Of a stretch of DNA of 64,000 nt, positions 1-10,864 are shown one piece after another; position 1 is the first letter of the stretch, and each line of letters opens with the position of its first letter. This stretch comes from Clarkia xantiana subsp. parviflora (lineage: Eukaryota; Streptophyta; Magnoliopsida; Myrtales; Onagraceae). The stretch covers positions 62,001 through 126,000 of the forward strand of contig JAPTYO010000035.1 of the NCBI GenBank assembly GCA_036873135.1, read 5' to 3'. Position numbers and translations under genes: made by a program. Below the pieces are notes generated by a model that saw only the letters and a program-made list of their open reading frames with translations, ran no database searches and was not told where the DNA came from.

Positions 1-2
1 CA

Positions 3-934
3 CAGCCGTGGTCGGATGTTAGCATGGACTTCGTCCTTGGGCTTCCTCGTACTCAGCGCGGAAATGACTCTATTTATGTCGTGGTCGATCGTTTTTCGAA
101 GATGGCTAATTTCATTCCGTGTAAGCGCACGACGGATGCTATAAACGTCGCTCAGCTGTATTTTCGTGCTGTCTACCATCTGCATGGCCTTCCCGCATCT
201 ATTGTTTCAGACAGAGACACTCGTTTTCTGAGCCACTTTTGGAGTAGCTTGTGGCGCTTGGTCAACACCCAGCTGAACTTTAGTAGTGCTTATCATCCTC
301 AAACTGATGGGCAAACTGAGGTGGTCAATCGCTCTCTCAGTAATTTATTACGCAGCTTGGTTGGTGACCATATGAAGTCGTGGGACTTGAAGTTGTCACA
401 GGCAGAGTTCGCGCACAATCATGCTTTCAACCGTAGCACGGGCTTCAGCCCCTTTCAGGTGGTGTATGGCCTCTCCCCCAGGGGTCCCCTTGACTTGCTT
501 ACTCTGCCTAGCAAAGTCCGTGTCCATGCGACGGCCGAGGATTTCATTTTACAGCTCCGGAAGGTCCATCAAACGGCCCATACCCAGCTGACCACCCATA
601 CGGCCCAATACAAAGCGCGGGCTGATCTGAAACGGAGAGCGGTAGAGTTTGAATTTTGCGATCTTGTATGGGCTATCCTTACCAAGGATCGCTTTCCTGC
701 TCATGGATATAGCAAATTTGCAGCAAAGAAGATTGGCCCCGTGGAGATGTGGCTAAGATAAATCCTAATGCCTACCGCCTTCAACTCCCCGGAGATGTCC
801 ACACCTCAGATGTGTTCAACGTGAATCACCTTATTCCCTTTGCTGGCGACAACCCCTCCGACGATGAACCAACCTCAGATTCGAGGACGAATCCTGTCTA
901 CCCCGGAGGGAATGATGAAGGCGAAACCGAATAG
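3..934 (+). pseudogene. Ty3/gypsy integrase, C-terminal part (chromovirus-like), frameshifted
   Basis: This is the 3' end of a gypsy-type pol gene, already open at the window edge. The integrase core is clear: the first catalytic Asp lies in MDFVLGLP, the second in the SDRDTRF motif, and the Glu in DGQTEVVNR. The ORF stops at about 761 after KKIGPVE. The reading continues in another frame from 749 with a GPY/F-like module ending in VNHLIPF, then an acidic tail to a stop at 934, so about one base has been lost near 748. The tail and missing chromodomain resemble CRM/Reina-type elements, but the exact clade is a guess. Integrase would join retrotransposon cDNA to chromosomal DNA in the nucleus; this copy is dead. 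Confidence 0.88.
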
Positions 935-1205
935 ATTTCGAAGATTTTTGGTCGTGAATAGTGTTTTTCGGGCGGACGTTTGGATTTTGGCGCATGAATA
1001 GTGTTTTTCAATCAGAAACGGTGCTCCGTGAAATACGCTGCTTTTTGGCTAAATTCCATCATCTAAGGCTTCAAAATTGCATTTTAATATTATTTCGGGT
1101 CTTTTTTGCAATTTTTAATTTATTCGGGACTTGTTCGTTATTTTCGGTTATTTCGGAGTTTAGGGTTTTCTATTTAAGACATTTTTGGACGAATTTGCAT
1201 GCAGA
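935..1205 (+). other. 3' non-coding/LTR remnant of the upstream chromovirus-like element
   Basis: AT-rich sequence follows the integrase stop and contains a repeated phrase (tgaatagtgttttt at about 955 and 994). It is probably the start of the 3' LTR, cut off where the minus-strand Ogre element begins near 1195-1210. No LTR end or target duplication can be seen. Confidence 0.45.
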
Positions 1206-3678
1206 CAATGTCTGACATGCTCAATGCAATCAGTTGTCATGGTAGACCAGAAATAACCGAGTCTCATTATCTTTTTTGATAACATCCGCCCGTTCAAGTG
1301 TGATCCACAATTACCTTCGTGAATCTCTTCCATCAGGTGTTGAGCTTCCTTTGCATCCACGCATCTCAAAAGAGTGTCATCAAATAACCTTCTATACAGG
1401 GTTGGACCACTGAGGAAATAATTGCAAGCCATCCGTTGTACCACCTTTCGATCGTTCCTCGTGGCACTTTCTGGGAACTCTCCAGTTTCCAAATATCTTT
1501 TTATGTCAGCAAACCAGGGCCGGCCGTCTGACTCCCCCACGACGCAGCAATAAGCTGGAAGCTCATTGATCCTGACTTCTAGAGGTAATATTTGGTTCCC
1601 TGGAGAGACCGTAACCATTGAGGCGAGTGTTGCCAATGCATCTGCGAACTGGTTCTTGTTTCTCAGTGTATGAGTAAAAGTGATATCTTCGAATTCCTCT
1701 GCAAGATCCTCAAGGTACTTGTGGTATGGTTGGAGTTTGGAATCTCTTGTTTGCCATTCTCCGGTCGTCTGGAGGATAATTAGCATGGAGTCTCCAAAAA
1801 ATTCTAACTTCCTAACTTCGAGGTCCGCCGCCGCGCGCAAGCCGAGAATGCAAGCTTCGTATTCTGCCATGTTTTTTGTGCAGTGGAAGGTAACTTTGGC
1901 CGCCACCGGAAAGTGCTGACCTTTTGGTGAGATCAACACTGCCCCAATACCTCCCCCGACTGAGTTCACAACTCCGTCAAAATACATCTTCCAATTTGGG
2001 TTCGCATCAACATCCTCATCCACCTGCATAATCTCCCCATCTGGAAATTCAGAGTTGATCAGGTGATCATCCTCTATAGGGAACTCCGCTAAATGATCAG
2101 CTATCGCTTGTCCCTTCACTGAAATTCGAGGTACGAACTGTATGTCATACTCAGATAGCTGTACCAGCCACTTGGCGACATTCTTTGTCCACGATGGCTT
2201 TTCTAGGAGGTATCTTACTGGATCCATCTTCGAGTACAAGTGTATGGTATAGTACAACGTGTATTGGCGAAGTCGTTGCATTACTCACACAAGGGCACAA
2301 CATATCCTCTCCACTTCCGGGTACTTTGCTTCGCCTTCGGTGAACTTCTTACTCAAGTAGTAGATGGCGTGTTCTACCTTCCCAGATACATAGAGTTTCC
2401 CCAACATGCACCCCAACGAGCCTTGACGCACAGTTAAGTACTTAATAAGTGGTCGTCCTGGTATTGGTGGCACAAGGACGGGTGGGTTTACTAGGTAAGT
2501 CTTGATGGACTCCAGGGCATTCTGACATTCTTCATCCCAAATTATTCGAGCATTCTTGCGTAAGAGACGAAATAAAGGTTGGCATTTGACTGTCATATTT
2601 GCAATGAAACGTGCGATATAATTCAAGCGGCCTAACAGGCTTCAGACTTCCTTGACAGTCGATGGAGGGCGTAGTTCTTGTATCGCTGACAATAAAGCCC
2701 AATAATTTGCCTGACGTGGCTCCAAATGTGCACTTAGCTGGATTTAAACGCAACTTGTACTTCTTGAGCCTTTCAAATAACATGCGCAAATTGACTAGGT
2801 GATCTTCACCTTCTCGAGACTTCGCGATCATATCATCCACGTACACCTCGATCTTCTTGTGCATCATGTCATGGAATAACGTCACCATGGCCCTCTGATA
2901 GGTTGCCCCTGCATTCTTAAATCCGAAAGGCATTAACTTGTAACAGAACGTCCCCCACATGGTGATGAATGCCGTTTTTGACTTATCTTCCTCGGACATT
3001 CTGATCTGGTTGTATCTTGAGAACCCGTCCATGAACGAGAACATCGTGTGGCATGTCGTGCTGTCGACCAGCATGTCAATGTGGGGCAAGGGAAAGTTGT
3101 CCTTCGGACTGGCTTTGTTGAGGTCGCGATAATCGACGCAGACTCGGACTCGGCCATCCTTCTTCAGCACGGGAACAATGTTTGCTACCCACTCAGAATA
3201 ATTGCATACCTCTAGAAACCCGGCATCGATTTGCTTGATGACTTCCTCCTTGATCTTGAGGATCAGATCAGGACTTTGTCGCCGTAGGTGCTGTCTCTTG
3301 GGTCGGAAGTTCACTGTGTCAAGCGGTAAGATATGCTCCACAATTGACGGGTCGAGGCCTGGCATATCAGCGTATGACCAGGCAAAAATCTCCTGATACT
3401 CATTCAGTAAATCGATCATCTGAGTCCTTTGATCCGGGGTTAGACTCGTCCCGATTTTTAACTCGTGTGGTTCTTCGAGCGTCCCAATGCTTATGGTTTC
3501 AGTGACTTCTGTCGTCAGGATTCTCTCTCCCTCGTACTTATCCCATCTTTCTTTGATTTCTTCAGAGATGCTATCCTCACCAGAATCTTCCCCGCGAGGT
3601 ATAGATCTGGATTCGGCGAAGGTTTTATTGCACAATATTGTATCATTTCGCCATTTTTGTTCTCGAGATGCATTGTTC
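1205..3678 (-). pseudogene. Ogre pol: reverse transcriptase, RNase H, second RNase H, partial integrase
   Basis: The RT begins just after the predicted intron and keeps the CVDYRDLN block and the YVDD catalytic motif (about 2830-2845). After GFIVS (about 2690) roughly 12 codons of the conserved RT-connection are missing and the frame shifts. A TGA lies a few codons later (about 2642) and another at 2287-2285 where homologues have Trp. A first RNase H/tether region leads to a second RNase H with YFDG, AEYEAC and FGDS carrying the acidic residues (about 2000-1620), typical of the Tat lineage. The reading ends in the HHCC zinc finger of integrase near 1210. In a live element this polyprotein would copy RNA to DNA and integrate it. 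Confidence 0.87.
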
Positions 3679-3873
3679 CTATAGAAGAAGCAGAGAGGAG
3701 GTTGGCATTAGGGGCTGAAGCATTTAAAATGAGAATATACAACATTGCAATCATGACGAATAACAAAAGGAGGGATTCATTTTATATTTTCATGACAACT
3801 TTCCCTTTTCCTAAAACGCGGGGCTTATAACATATGCCCCACGCGGAATACATTCATTTTTAAAAGGTCTTAC
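3679..3873 (-). other. Predicted Ogre intron between protease and RT
   Basis: On the minus strand the protease frame reads Asn-Glu followed by TAA, but the bases read GA^GTAAGA, a strong plant donor (GT at 3873-3872). A polypyrimidine-rich acceptor TTCTATAG ends at 3679. Removing 195 bp joins protease to RT in the same open frame through Ser-Asn-Glu-Asn-Asn-Ala-Ser, and the frame then runs into the RT ORF. An intron at this position is known from Ogre elements, where inefficient splicing is thought to set the amount of RT. Unspliced RNA stops one codon into the intron. Confidence 0.75.
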
Positions 3874-4766
3874 TCATTACTAAGAGAAAGTGCATAAACA
3901 GGCATTGTCATCCAGTTGGTGATACTCTCCCCGCTGGATAATGGATGGACGAAAGTGCCCGGAGGGACCTCATCGATTAAGGCTCCAATAGTAACAGCAG
4001 TTGAAAACAGGCTTGACAAGCCAGTGTTATCGTCGAGATCTTCGGTCTGGATAACTCGCGGTGGACCAGGAATTGTCACCTTGAGGGGAGGGAACTCCAA
4101 TGGTTTTGAAATTCCGTTCAAATGCTTCTTCCGGGAAACTTCGTAGTCTTTGGAGCTGGGGTGGAAGCCTAAACCAAAAGTGCCCTTGTTTTTCTTCGGA
4201 GCTATGGGGGAGACGATACCCTGATTACGGATTCCCAAGCCACGCCCCAAGATGAAATTATTGTTCAACATGATCTTCCCTACCATTAGCTCGGCTTTGA
4301 CTGGTGCTGGCTCTCCCCAATCCCTGATCACAGAGACAAGCTCGAAGGCATGGAATGACAGCGAGTCATCTCCCTCGACACTGATGAAGGAAACAGCAGT
4401 CTCTTTATAAATGTTGTAATCCTCATCCCCATCGACTATAACCAGACGACCCTCTGAGATGAATTTCATCTTTTGATGCAAAGTAGAAGGCACTGCTCCT
4501 GCGGCATGTATCCAAGGCCTTCCCAAAAGTAGGCTGAACACTCCCGGGATGTCCATGACTTTGTAAGGCACATTGAACACACACGGACCCACTTCCAACT
4601 GCAATTTGATCTCTCTTGGAACTTCCCTGACGCTACCGTCAAAAGCTCGGACAATACTCTTGGTTGGGCGGATGAGCGATGAATCAACTTTCATGTGTTA
4701 GAGGGTAGATAATGGACAAACGTTCAGGGCCGAACCGTTGTCAATCATTACCCTCGAAAGCACGTA
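3874..4766 (-). pseudogene. Ogre aspartic protease region
   Basis: This continues the gag frame. The retropepsin active-site block IDNGSA is present at about 4728-4740, and the flap-side LLGRPW motif follows at about 4520. Two stops separate it from functional reading: the TGA ending gag at about 4767 and a TAA at about 4700, just before the downstream open stretch (4694-3870). Homologous elements are continuous here, so both are probably nonsense mutations. The enzyme would cleave the Gag-Pol polyprotein during particle maturation. The open frame runs into the intron donor at its 3' end. Confidence 0.82.
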
Positions 4767-7085
4767 TCATCTACTTTTGCACACGATGTGGAGGGCTTTT
4801 ACGTGATCCTGCCCATCAGATCCTAACTCCTCGTCCCCGAAAGCGATTTGCCCCGAAAAGACTGAACCAACGAGGTTTTCCACCTGGCGTGCCGAAATTT
4901 CTTTCGGTACAAGAGCCTCCTTCAAGACGTTCAGTAATGCTTCCCGATGTGGCTCGGAACTCAAAAGGAGAGAAAGCAAAGAAATTTGTGCCGGATTTTT
5001 ACGTAGCTGGTCAACCACCTTGTACTCGGCCTCTTTCACAATCTTCATGAAGGTAGCTGCTTCCTCTTCAGTCACACTCCTTTTTTGGGACCTTTCCGGT
5101 TCCTTTTCTTTGATTGGCTTCTCTGGCTGCACATAATAACGTCCTGATCGATTCATAGTGAAGACTCCTTCCTCCTTCGTTGGTCTAGTCGTGTGACCCC
5201 CATAATTCCATGGCACTCTCTTATCACTCTCGTACTTGAACGGAGCTGGTCCTTGTGGCACATAGTCAATGACCAGGGGAGTAATCACCAAAATGTAATC
5301 CTTTGGTACCTCAATATCTCTAGAAATATATGGGAACAATTCTTCCTCAAAATTGATCATATTGACCAAGCCAGAAGCATGGTTAGGAAGTGGATTGGTG
5401 TTGACATTCGGTGGTGGGACGGGATTCAAGATTAAGTACTTATGGTCAATGAGGTCCTGAATCTTTTTTTTTAGGCGAGGGCAATTGTTTGTGTCATGCC
5501 ATGGTGCTCCCATGTGAAACTCGCACTTCACACTTAGATCGTTGTTAGGGATTCTTGTCTCGGGGCTTAGAAATTCAGGACCTATGAGCCCCTCGGTCAG
5601 TGCCTTCTTATATACTTCAATTAGAGGTATCGGTAGTGGAGTAAACTGTCGTGCCTCTCGGAATCTCCTTTGGTTCCCACCTCGGTTGGGGGGATCTTGG
5701 GGGTTAGGGAGAGAGCCTGCCCCTTGCTGGGCCCGAGGAGCCTGAGGCGTCGGGGCCACCGGGGGTGGTTGGTAATGCTGATACGGAGCGACATACGGGG
5801 CCTGATAAGGATTCGGATAAACTGCGCCCACGGTTGGTGCAAGTTTCTTGGTGTTAGCTTTCTTGAGATCACTTGCGTTCTTGTGTGGGTCTTCAATCTT
5901 CCCCGATCGAAGTCCCCGCTCGATCAATTCGTCAGTCATGATGAGGTTTGAAAATTCTGCTGCTGTTTGACTCATCATTTGTGTATAGTATATACCCTTT
6001 AGGGTGCTGATGAATATTGGGACAGCCTCATTCTGCTCGAGAGGTGGGTTCATGCAATTGGCCTTTCCTCCCCATTCCGTCGCGTAATCCTTGAATGACT
6101 GGCCCTCCTTCATTTCCATTGCTTGAAGATCCAGTCGGGTTGGAGCATTATCCAAGTTATGCTTGTACTGGCGATGGAATAGCTTGGCCAGCTGCTCCAT
6201 GTTAGGGACTTGTTTCGTCTTTAACCCGGCAAACCAAACCAGAGCTTCCCCTCTTAGACTTTCTTGGAAGGTCTGAACCATTAACCTGGTATACTGTTGA
6301 GATGGAGACATTTTTTCCATGTAAATCTTGAGGTGAACCACTGGGTGTCCAGTCCCATTGTACTTTTCAAAATCTGGAACTTTAAACTTATCAGGCATTG
6401 GGACTTCTTGGAATAGGGTCAGATCCAAAAAGTTGAGGTCCCCTAGTCGGTCTGTTCCCTGGATGGACCTCATTTTTTCCTCGATTTGCTTCAGATGTTT
6501 GTCTTGCTCAGATTCGACAGGGGTGATGGAAATGGAGTTTGCATTCCCAGATGCATTATCTGGAAGGCCATATGGGGCTGGTGGAGCTTGGTTGATACGA
6601 ACATAAGTGGGTGGTGGAGCTTGGTCGGTATGGCCATATATGGGTGGTGGAGCTTGGTTAGGGTTGCCATGGAGTGGAATCTGGCCCAGCTGGTCATGGA
6701 TAAGAGGCTCCGTTTGATCGGGGAGTACATGAACCGGGGGTGGAACCTGATCAGGGACAAGAGTGTTCCTTATCTGAGGGTCCGTGGATAGTGGCACAAC
6801 TCGAGAGGTCGACGTCGGGGAGATCGTGGCGGGGTTGTGAGGGCCAAAGAGGGCCAGAAGACGCTCGACTTGGGTGGCCATGCTAGCGATGGACTGTTCC
6901 GTGCGTGCGTTCATGGCTTGCATGGTTTGCTCTAGTTGGACGATCATTTCTTCATTCCCTTGAGGTGGCGGGGCTAAAGGATGATGCACGGGCTCTGGGA
7001 ATCCTGGTGGATGACCCTGATTCTGTTGCTCCATCCGTTCCTTTCGAACGAAATCGCGAGTGCGTATAGGACTTGTCCTTGCCAT
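4767..7085 (-). CDS. Ogre gag (capsid/nucleocapsid precursor)
   Basis: A 772-residue open frame starts with MARTSPIRTRDF. The N-terminal third is Pro/Gln-rich with imperfect repeats around APPPxYG. The gag capsid domain lies at about residues 240-390 (LVWFAGL, FHRQYKHN, TEWGGKA). A CCHC-like knuckle, CEFHMGAPWHDTNNC, is near residue 520, which would bind RNA. Length and layout fit Ogre/Tat gag. It is the longest intact frame in this element and shares its frame with the protease downstream. It is probably translated only as a remnant, since the element lacks its 3' half. Confidence 0.88.
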   Translation of the reverse strand: MARTSPIRTRDFVRKERMEQQNQGHPPGFPEPVHHPLAPPPQGNEEMIVQLEQTMQAMNARTEQSIASMATQVERLLALFGPHNPATISPTSTSRVVPLSTDPQIRNTLVPDQVPPPVHVLPDQTEPLIHDQLGQIPLHGNPNQAPPPIYGHTDQAPPPTYVRINQAPPAPYGLPDNASGNANSISITPVESEQDKHLKQIEEKMRSIQGTDRLGDLNFLDLTLFQEVPMPDKFKVPDFEKYNGTGHPVVHLKIYMEKMSPSQQYTRLMVQTFQESLRGEALVWFAGLKTKQVPNMEQLAKLFHRQYKHNLDNAPTRLDLQAMEMKEGQSFKDYATEWGGKANCMNPPLEQNEAVPIFISTLKGIYYTQMMSQTAAEFSNLIMTDELIERGLRSGKIEDPHKNASDLKKANTKKLAPTVGAVYPNPYQAPYVAPYQHYQPPPVAPTPQAPRAQQGAGSLPNPQDPPNRGGNQRRFREARQFTPLPIPLIEVYKKALTEGLIGPEFLSPETRIPNNDLSVKCEFHMGAPWHDTNNCPRLKKKIQDLIDHKYLILNPVPPPNVNTNPLPNHASGLVNMINFEEELFPYISRDIEVPKDYILVITPLVIDYVPQGPAPFKYESDKRVPWNYGGHTTRPTKEEGVFTMNRSGRYYVQPEKPIKEKEPERSQKRSVTEEEAATFMKIVKEAEYKVVDQLRKNPAQISLLSLLLSSEPHREALLNVLKEALVPKEISARQVENLVGSVFSGQIAFGDEELGSDGQDHVKALHIVCKSR

Positions 7086-7440
7086 ATGTATCTACATAAA
7101 ACAAACACACGAATAAGATGAACGAAGAAATTGTAAATTATGCATGTTTTGGTTTGAAAATTTTGCATGTCTGTTCATTCCATTTATAGACTTCGATTAC
7201 ATAGCAAGTGTACAAAAAGGGTATTCCTCAAAAGATTTAATCAATCGAAGTCTAATTCTAGAGATGTTTCACGCGGTCTTGCAGCTCATTGAATGCATTT
7301 GTTGCTTGTTCCTTGGTTCGAATGAAGGTCGAGGATATACATTTTGAAAATCTTTTCACTCTCCTCGTCCTTCGTTTGAACTTATCAAGGGTGCCACTCA
7401 ATGCAGCTACTCTGTCCTTGCATTTTTCCCAAGACTGGTC
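7086..7440 (-). other. Ogre spacer between ORF1 and gag
   Basis: About 355 bp without a convincing frame lie between the end of ORF1 and the gag start. No motif was recognised; it may hold leader or splice signals for gag expression. Confidence 0.5.
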
Positions 7441-8755
7441 TCAATTTTTGACTTTACGTTGGGCACATAGCAGTTCTTCGTGGAGTCGTTGTATCTCTTT
7501 CTCGAGCCTAGACTTCTCTTCGGCCCAAGCGACGCTCTGTACTCCCTCGCTTGATTTCACACTTGCACGTATCCCATCATAATGTGCATGTTGTTGCTTG
7601 ACTCTATCCCCAACTATTTCCTCCGGGTTCAAAGGCATGGGAGTTGAGTAGAATACATGGATGTACTCCATCGTCGCACGGTATTCATTCTCCTTGGCCG
7701 TGGGGGATTCTGCCGCCTTTATGAAAAGTAGGATTCGACTTTCCCAGTCATTATTCACCTGTCGAACTAAGTCACGGGTGGGGTTCGCAATGCCCATTTT
7801 GTGCCACTTGTGCATTCTCGGGGGCACGTGAACATGCAGTGGAATATCTTGAAACCCACCGAATTGTCGAATAACTCGAAAAGGATAGGTAGTCGCTTCA
7901 CCTCGATGACTAAGAAGTGGAACTCCCTCGAAATTTTTGCACATAAGGATCGTAGGAAGGTGAACGGGTAACCATCGTGCCGTCCATAAAATATCCTTAT
8001 GTGTTAGTTTTGAAATGTGAACTTTCCAATCGAGAGCTTTCCAATTCTCAGTCTCAAAATATGATCTACCTAACATTCTTGAAATAACCTTTTTGTCCCC
8101 TAGAAAACTTGCCCGAGGAAAGTTCGCGCCAAATTTTGTTTATGTGGCTCAAAAACCAAATTTGAAGTAAAGCGGGACTGGCTCTCAGTTCTCCTTTTCC
8201 GTTGGTTTTTAAAATGTTTAGAGACGTAATGGTCTCAGCAAGTAATGCTACCACAAAACTTTTACCTTCCACCACTTGAAGGACGACTTTGGCCAAGGCC
8301 GAGTCGATTAGACCATTAGAAAAGGGGAACAAGAGTGTACCCAAAATAAGTAAAATGAAAGCATGACATCTCCCCTTGTCATTGGTTTTATCGGCAATTC
8401 GGTGCTCGATCCAGTATACCAAAAGTTCAATGGATAGGCCGTGCCCCCCATTTAATCTGAGCTCGGTGGACATTTTACTCGTTGTGACTTTGAGCAATTT
8501 GGCTAGGGTACTGTCCTCGCCCCATTGTTGGAGATCGGGCTGGATGATTCCGTGGTCCCATTCTACCCCTTGAACGAGCTGACAATATTCGTCGAGCGTA
8601 GGCAAAATTTCATTGCCATTAATCACAAAGACAGCTTTACCTATGTCCCAAAAGTTAGACAACGCATCAAGGAGGGACCAGTTGACTTTGTAGTTAGCAA
8701 GCTCGTGAACTTCACCGATTTTTTCACTCACGTACTTTTGGTCTTCTTTTGTCAT
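7441..8755 (-). pseudogene. Ogre ORF1 (plant DUF7745-like), frameshifted
   Basis: Two overlapping frames (8755-8066 and 8076-7441) together make about 440 residues. The first contains ILPTLDEYCQLVQG and a hydrophobic block FILLILGTLLFPF; the second ends in a Glu/Lys-rich coiled-coil segment (KSRLEKEIQRLHEELL). This matches the extra protein that Ogre elements encode upstream of gag, whose function is unknown and which carries the plant DUF7745 signature. The frame change near 8070 breaks it. Family naming is from recollection of motifs; a profile search would settle it. Confidence 0.75.
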
Positions 8756-9407
8756 GGCTTTACATATTCGACTGATCTCGACCTTGGGTGGTTGTATGGC
8801 TTTGGTGCGAGGGCAGTGGTTCGTCTACCTCATCCTTACCGAAGAGGACACGTGAACCTCCCTAAAATTAAATGAAATGAACAGACCTTTTTATTTTTTG
8901 AAATTTATGATGTAATACAGGTACTGGAAACTAAATATTCCACTATGATTTGTGTTACATTTACAAGGCTTCGGGAACATGAAATAAAATACAAGGGCCC
9001 ATCCTATACATGTCATAAACTAAGGCCAAAAAGAAAAAAACCAAACATAAAGACACACAGCTGGCAGGAGGTTATGTGGCGTGTGGTATTTGTTCTAGAA
9101 GGATGGATTTCTAGGTTCTCGAACAAACGATGGAACCTTACTTCTATAGAGAATCACCTCTATAAAAGATCATCGGCTCAGTCAGTTTTGTTGAGTTGAG
9201 TTTTTTAGGTGCGGGCCGGCGGTCCAACCGCTCCAGGACCGAGTGGGTGATAGTAACCAGTGTGGTGTGTGTGCAAGACAAATTAAAGTATTCAAAATAT
9301 GAGATTAAAAGCTGCACACACGAACAAACTGTCAAAACGGATATGGAAGAAATTTGCGTTTAAACAAGAAAAGAAAAATACAACAAGCCTAAACCCTCTT
9401 AAATGGC
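8756..9407 (-). other. Ogre 5' untranslated leader
   Basis: About 650 bp between the primer binding site and ORF1. No long open frame or motif is seen. It would contain the packaging and dimerisation signals of the genomic RNA. Confidence 0.6.
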
Positions 9408-9427
9408 TTTCCCCAGCAGAGTCGCCA
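9408..9427 (-). promoter_or_regulatory. Primer binding site of the Ogre element
   Basis: On the minus strand the site reads TGGCGACTCTGCTGGGGAAA, three bases after the LTR end. It matches the usual Ogre PBS, attributed in the literature to tRNA-Arg. Confidence 0.8.
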
Positions 9428-10343
9428 AAATGTCGCAAGTAGGATCCGGCCAACGCTCTCTCGGAAATAGAGCGGGTTTCGAAAAAGTGTTATTTGTTGG
9501 ATCGGCGAACGACGAGTTCAGTCGAATATGGAAATATCAACCGAACCGGGGAAAATAGAAAGAGTCGCCGCCGATTAATTAAAGGCTAATCGGAATCCTA
9601 AAGTTGCATAGCGTACATGGTACTTACATCCTAGGGCTTTGAATGGTCTGCGTCCAGAGGTTTGGGTTCGGGGGTTTGATTACGTATTAAAAGCTCGCAA
9701 GCTAAAAATCCGCCCTTTCGGTACTTTGGCTTGTCCTGTCTTGTTTAATTTTTCACTAAAATATTCATTTTGAGGGTTGAACTGCAAGTATCAAAAGGTT
9801 CATGGCCGAGTTGCAATCATCAAGAAATTCATGGCCAATTTGCAACTATCGAAAAGTTCATGGCTGAACTGAAAATAAATTTGGAAACATGTTAAAATGA
9901 CCATGAACTTCTCTGTACTAATTTTTAACACTTAACAGAGTTCTGAGATATATAAGTAATATAAACACATATAAAACTTATAGAGAATTAAAAATGTGCA
10001 ATATGTACATATATAAAACTTAAAGGTAGTATAAATGACAAATAAGTGAAATAAACAGATATAAGACTTAATAATGTATAAACATATAAGTAAATGACAA
10101 TAAGTAATATAATATATATAAAACTTATATATAATGTAAATGACAAATAAGTAAAACAGATATATATAAAACTTGTAGATAATCGAAATATAGATATATA
10201 TATATATATAGTGCGAAAAGTAAAAACGGTAAATAAATAAAACTCTACATTGAATGTGATGGGTCTTTAATCAACTTGCACTTTATTTATTCTTGAAATG
10301 TAAATACAACTTTTGATTAAGCAGTACTTACATTGGGCTTTTT

Positions 10344-10832
10344 CCGGGAAAATGTCGTGACGCGTGGAACCGAACCAAGAATTATCGAGCGACTAACTAA
10401 TTACTTAAACCTACCACTCACACACTCAAAGTTTTACTAACTCTCAGTTATTTGGTTTTTTTCATTTTCCCTTCTCTATTCACTTCGTCTCCCCCTTTCA
10501 CTGAGACCTTGCTTCTCTATTTATAGAGTATAGTTTAGCCCTTTCTCTTTTTTTTTTTTTATAGTGAAACAATGCAACTTGCCAACTTGCAGTAGCATGG
10601 GTGCCTAGGGGGGTGTGTTGCTAAGCTTATATTATCCTATCCTTTTTGTTTTTTTTTTCTTTTTCTATTTTATCATATTATATATATATATATAATACTA
10701 TATATATTGTCTAATTAAAAAAAAAAACTTAACAATAATGCTAATAAGATTTTACTACTTTTTTTGGTTTTTTTTTTCTAATCGCTCGATTATTCCCGAC
10801 TCAGTTCCACGTGTCACGATATTTTCCGACCC
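10344..10832. repeat. Inverted repeat pair inside the Ogre LTR
   Basis: Arm 10344-10395 and the reverse complement of 10779-10832 align over about 52 bp at roughly three-quarters identity, sharing the gtcgtgac-cgtggaac and atcgagcga blocks. One arm is upstream of the TATA box and the other downstream. Confidence 0.75.
10515..10530 (-). promoter_or_regulatory. TATA box of the Ogre LTR
   Basis: Minus strand CTCTATAAATAGAG, followed by a purine/pyrimidine-mixed start region. Transcription should begin about 30 bp further left (near 10485), placing the U3/R boundary there. Confidence 0.7.
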
Positions 10833-10864
10833 TGTCCAAAAGCAGGTGTTTACACCTACATAGT

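Larger units (their letters stand above)
1205..10854 (-). mobile_element. Ogre-type (Ty3/gypsy, Tat lineage) retrotransposon, 3'-truncated
   Basis: Reading right to left the order is 5' LTR, PBS, ORF1, gag, protease, intron, RT, RNase H, a second RNase H, and the zinc-binding start of integrase. An extra ORF before gag, an intron between protease and RT, and two RNase H domains are the recognised hallmarks of Ogre elements. The integrase core, 3' UTR and 3' LTR are absent; the left end abuts a chromovirus fragment near 1205. At about 9.65 kb it is well short of complete Ogres. Several nonsense codons and frameshifts make it non-functional. Confidence 0.85.
9431..10854 (-). repeat. 5' LTR of the Ogre element (1,424 bp)
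   Basis: The LTR starts with TGTAAACACCTG at 10854 and ends in CA at 9431, next to the PBS. It holds a TATA box and a pair of inverted ~52-bp arms, plus long AT and poly-T tracts. No second copy is present in the window because the 3' end of the element is lost. Confidence 0.8.

Noticed and set aside
3465..3830. Plus-strand 121-codon ORF across the Ogre protease-RT junction
   Set aside because: It is antisense to RT and the intron and has no motif.
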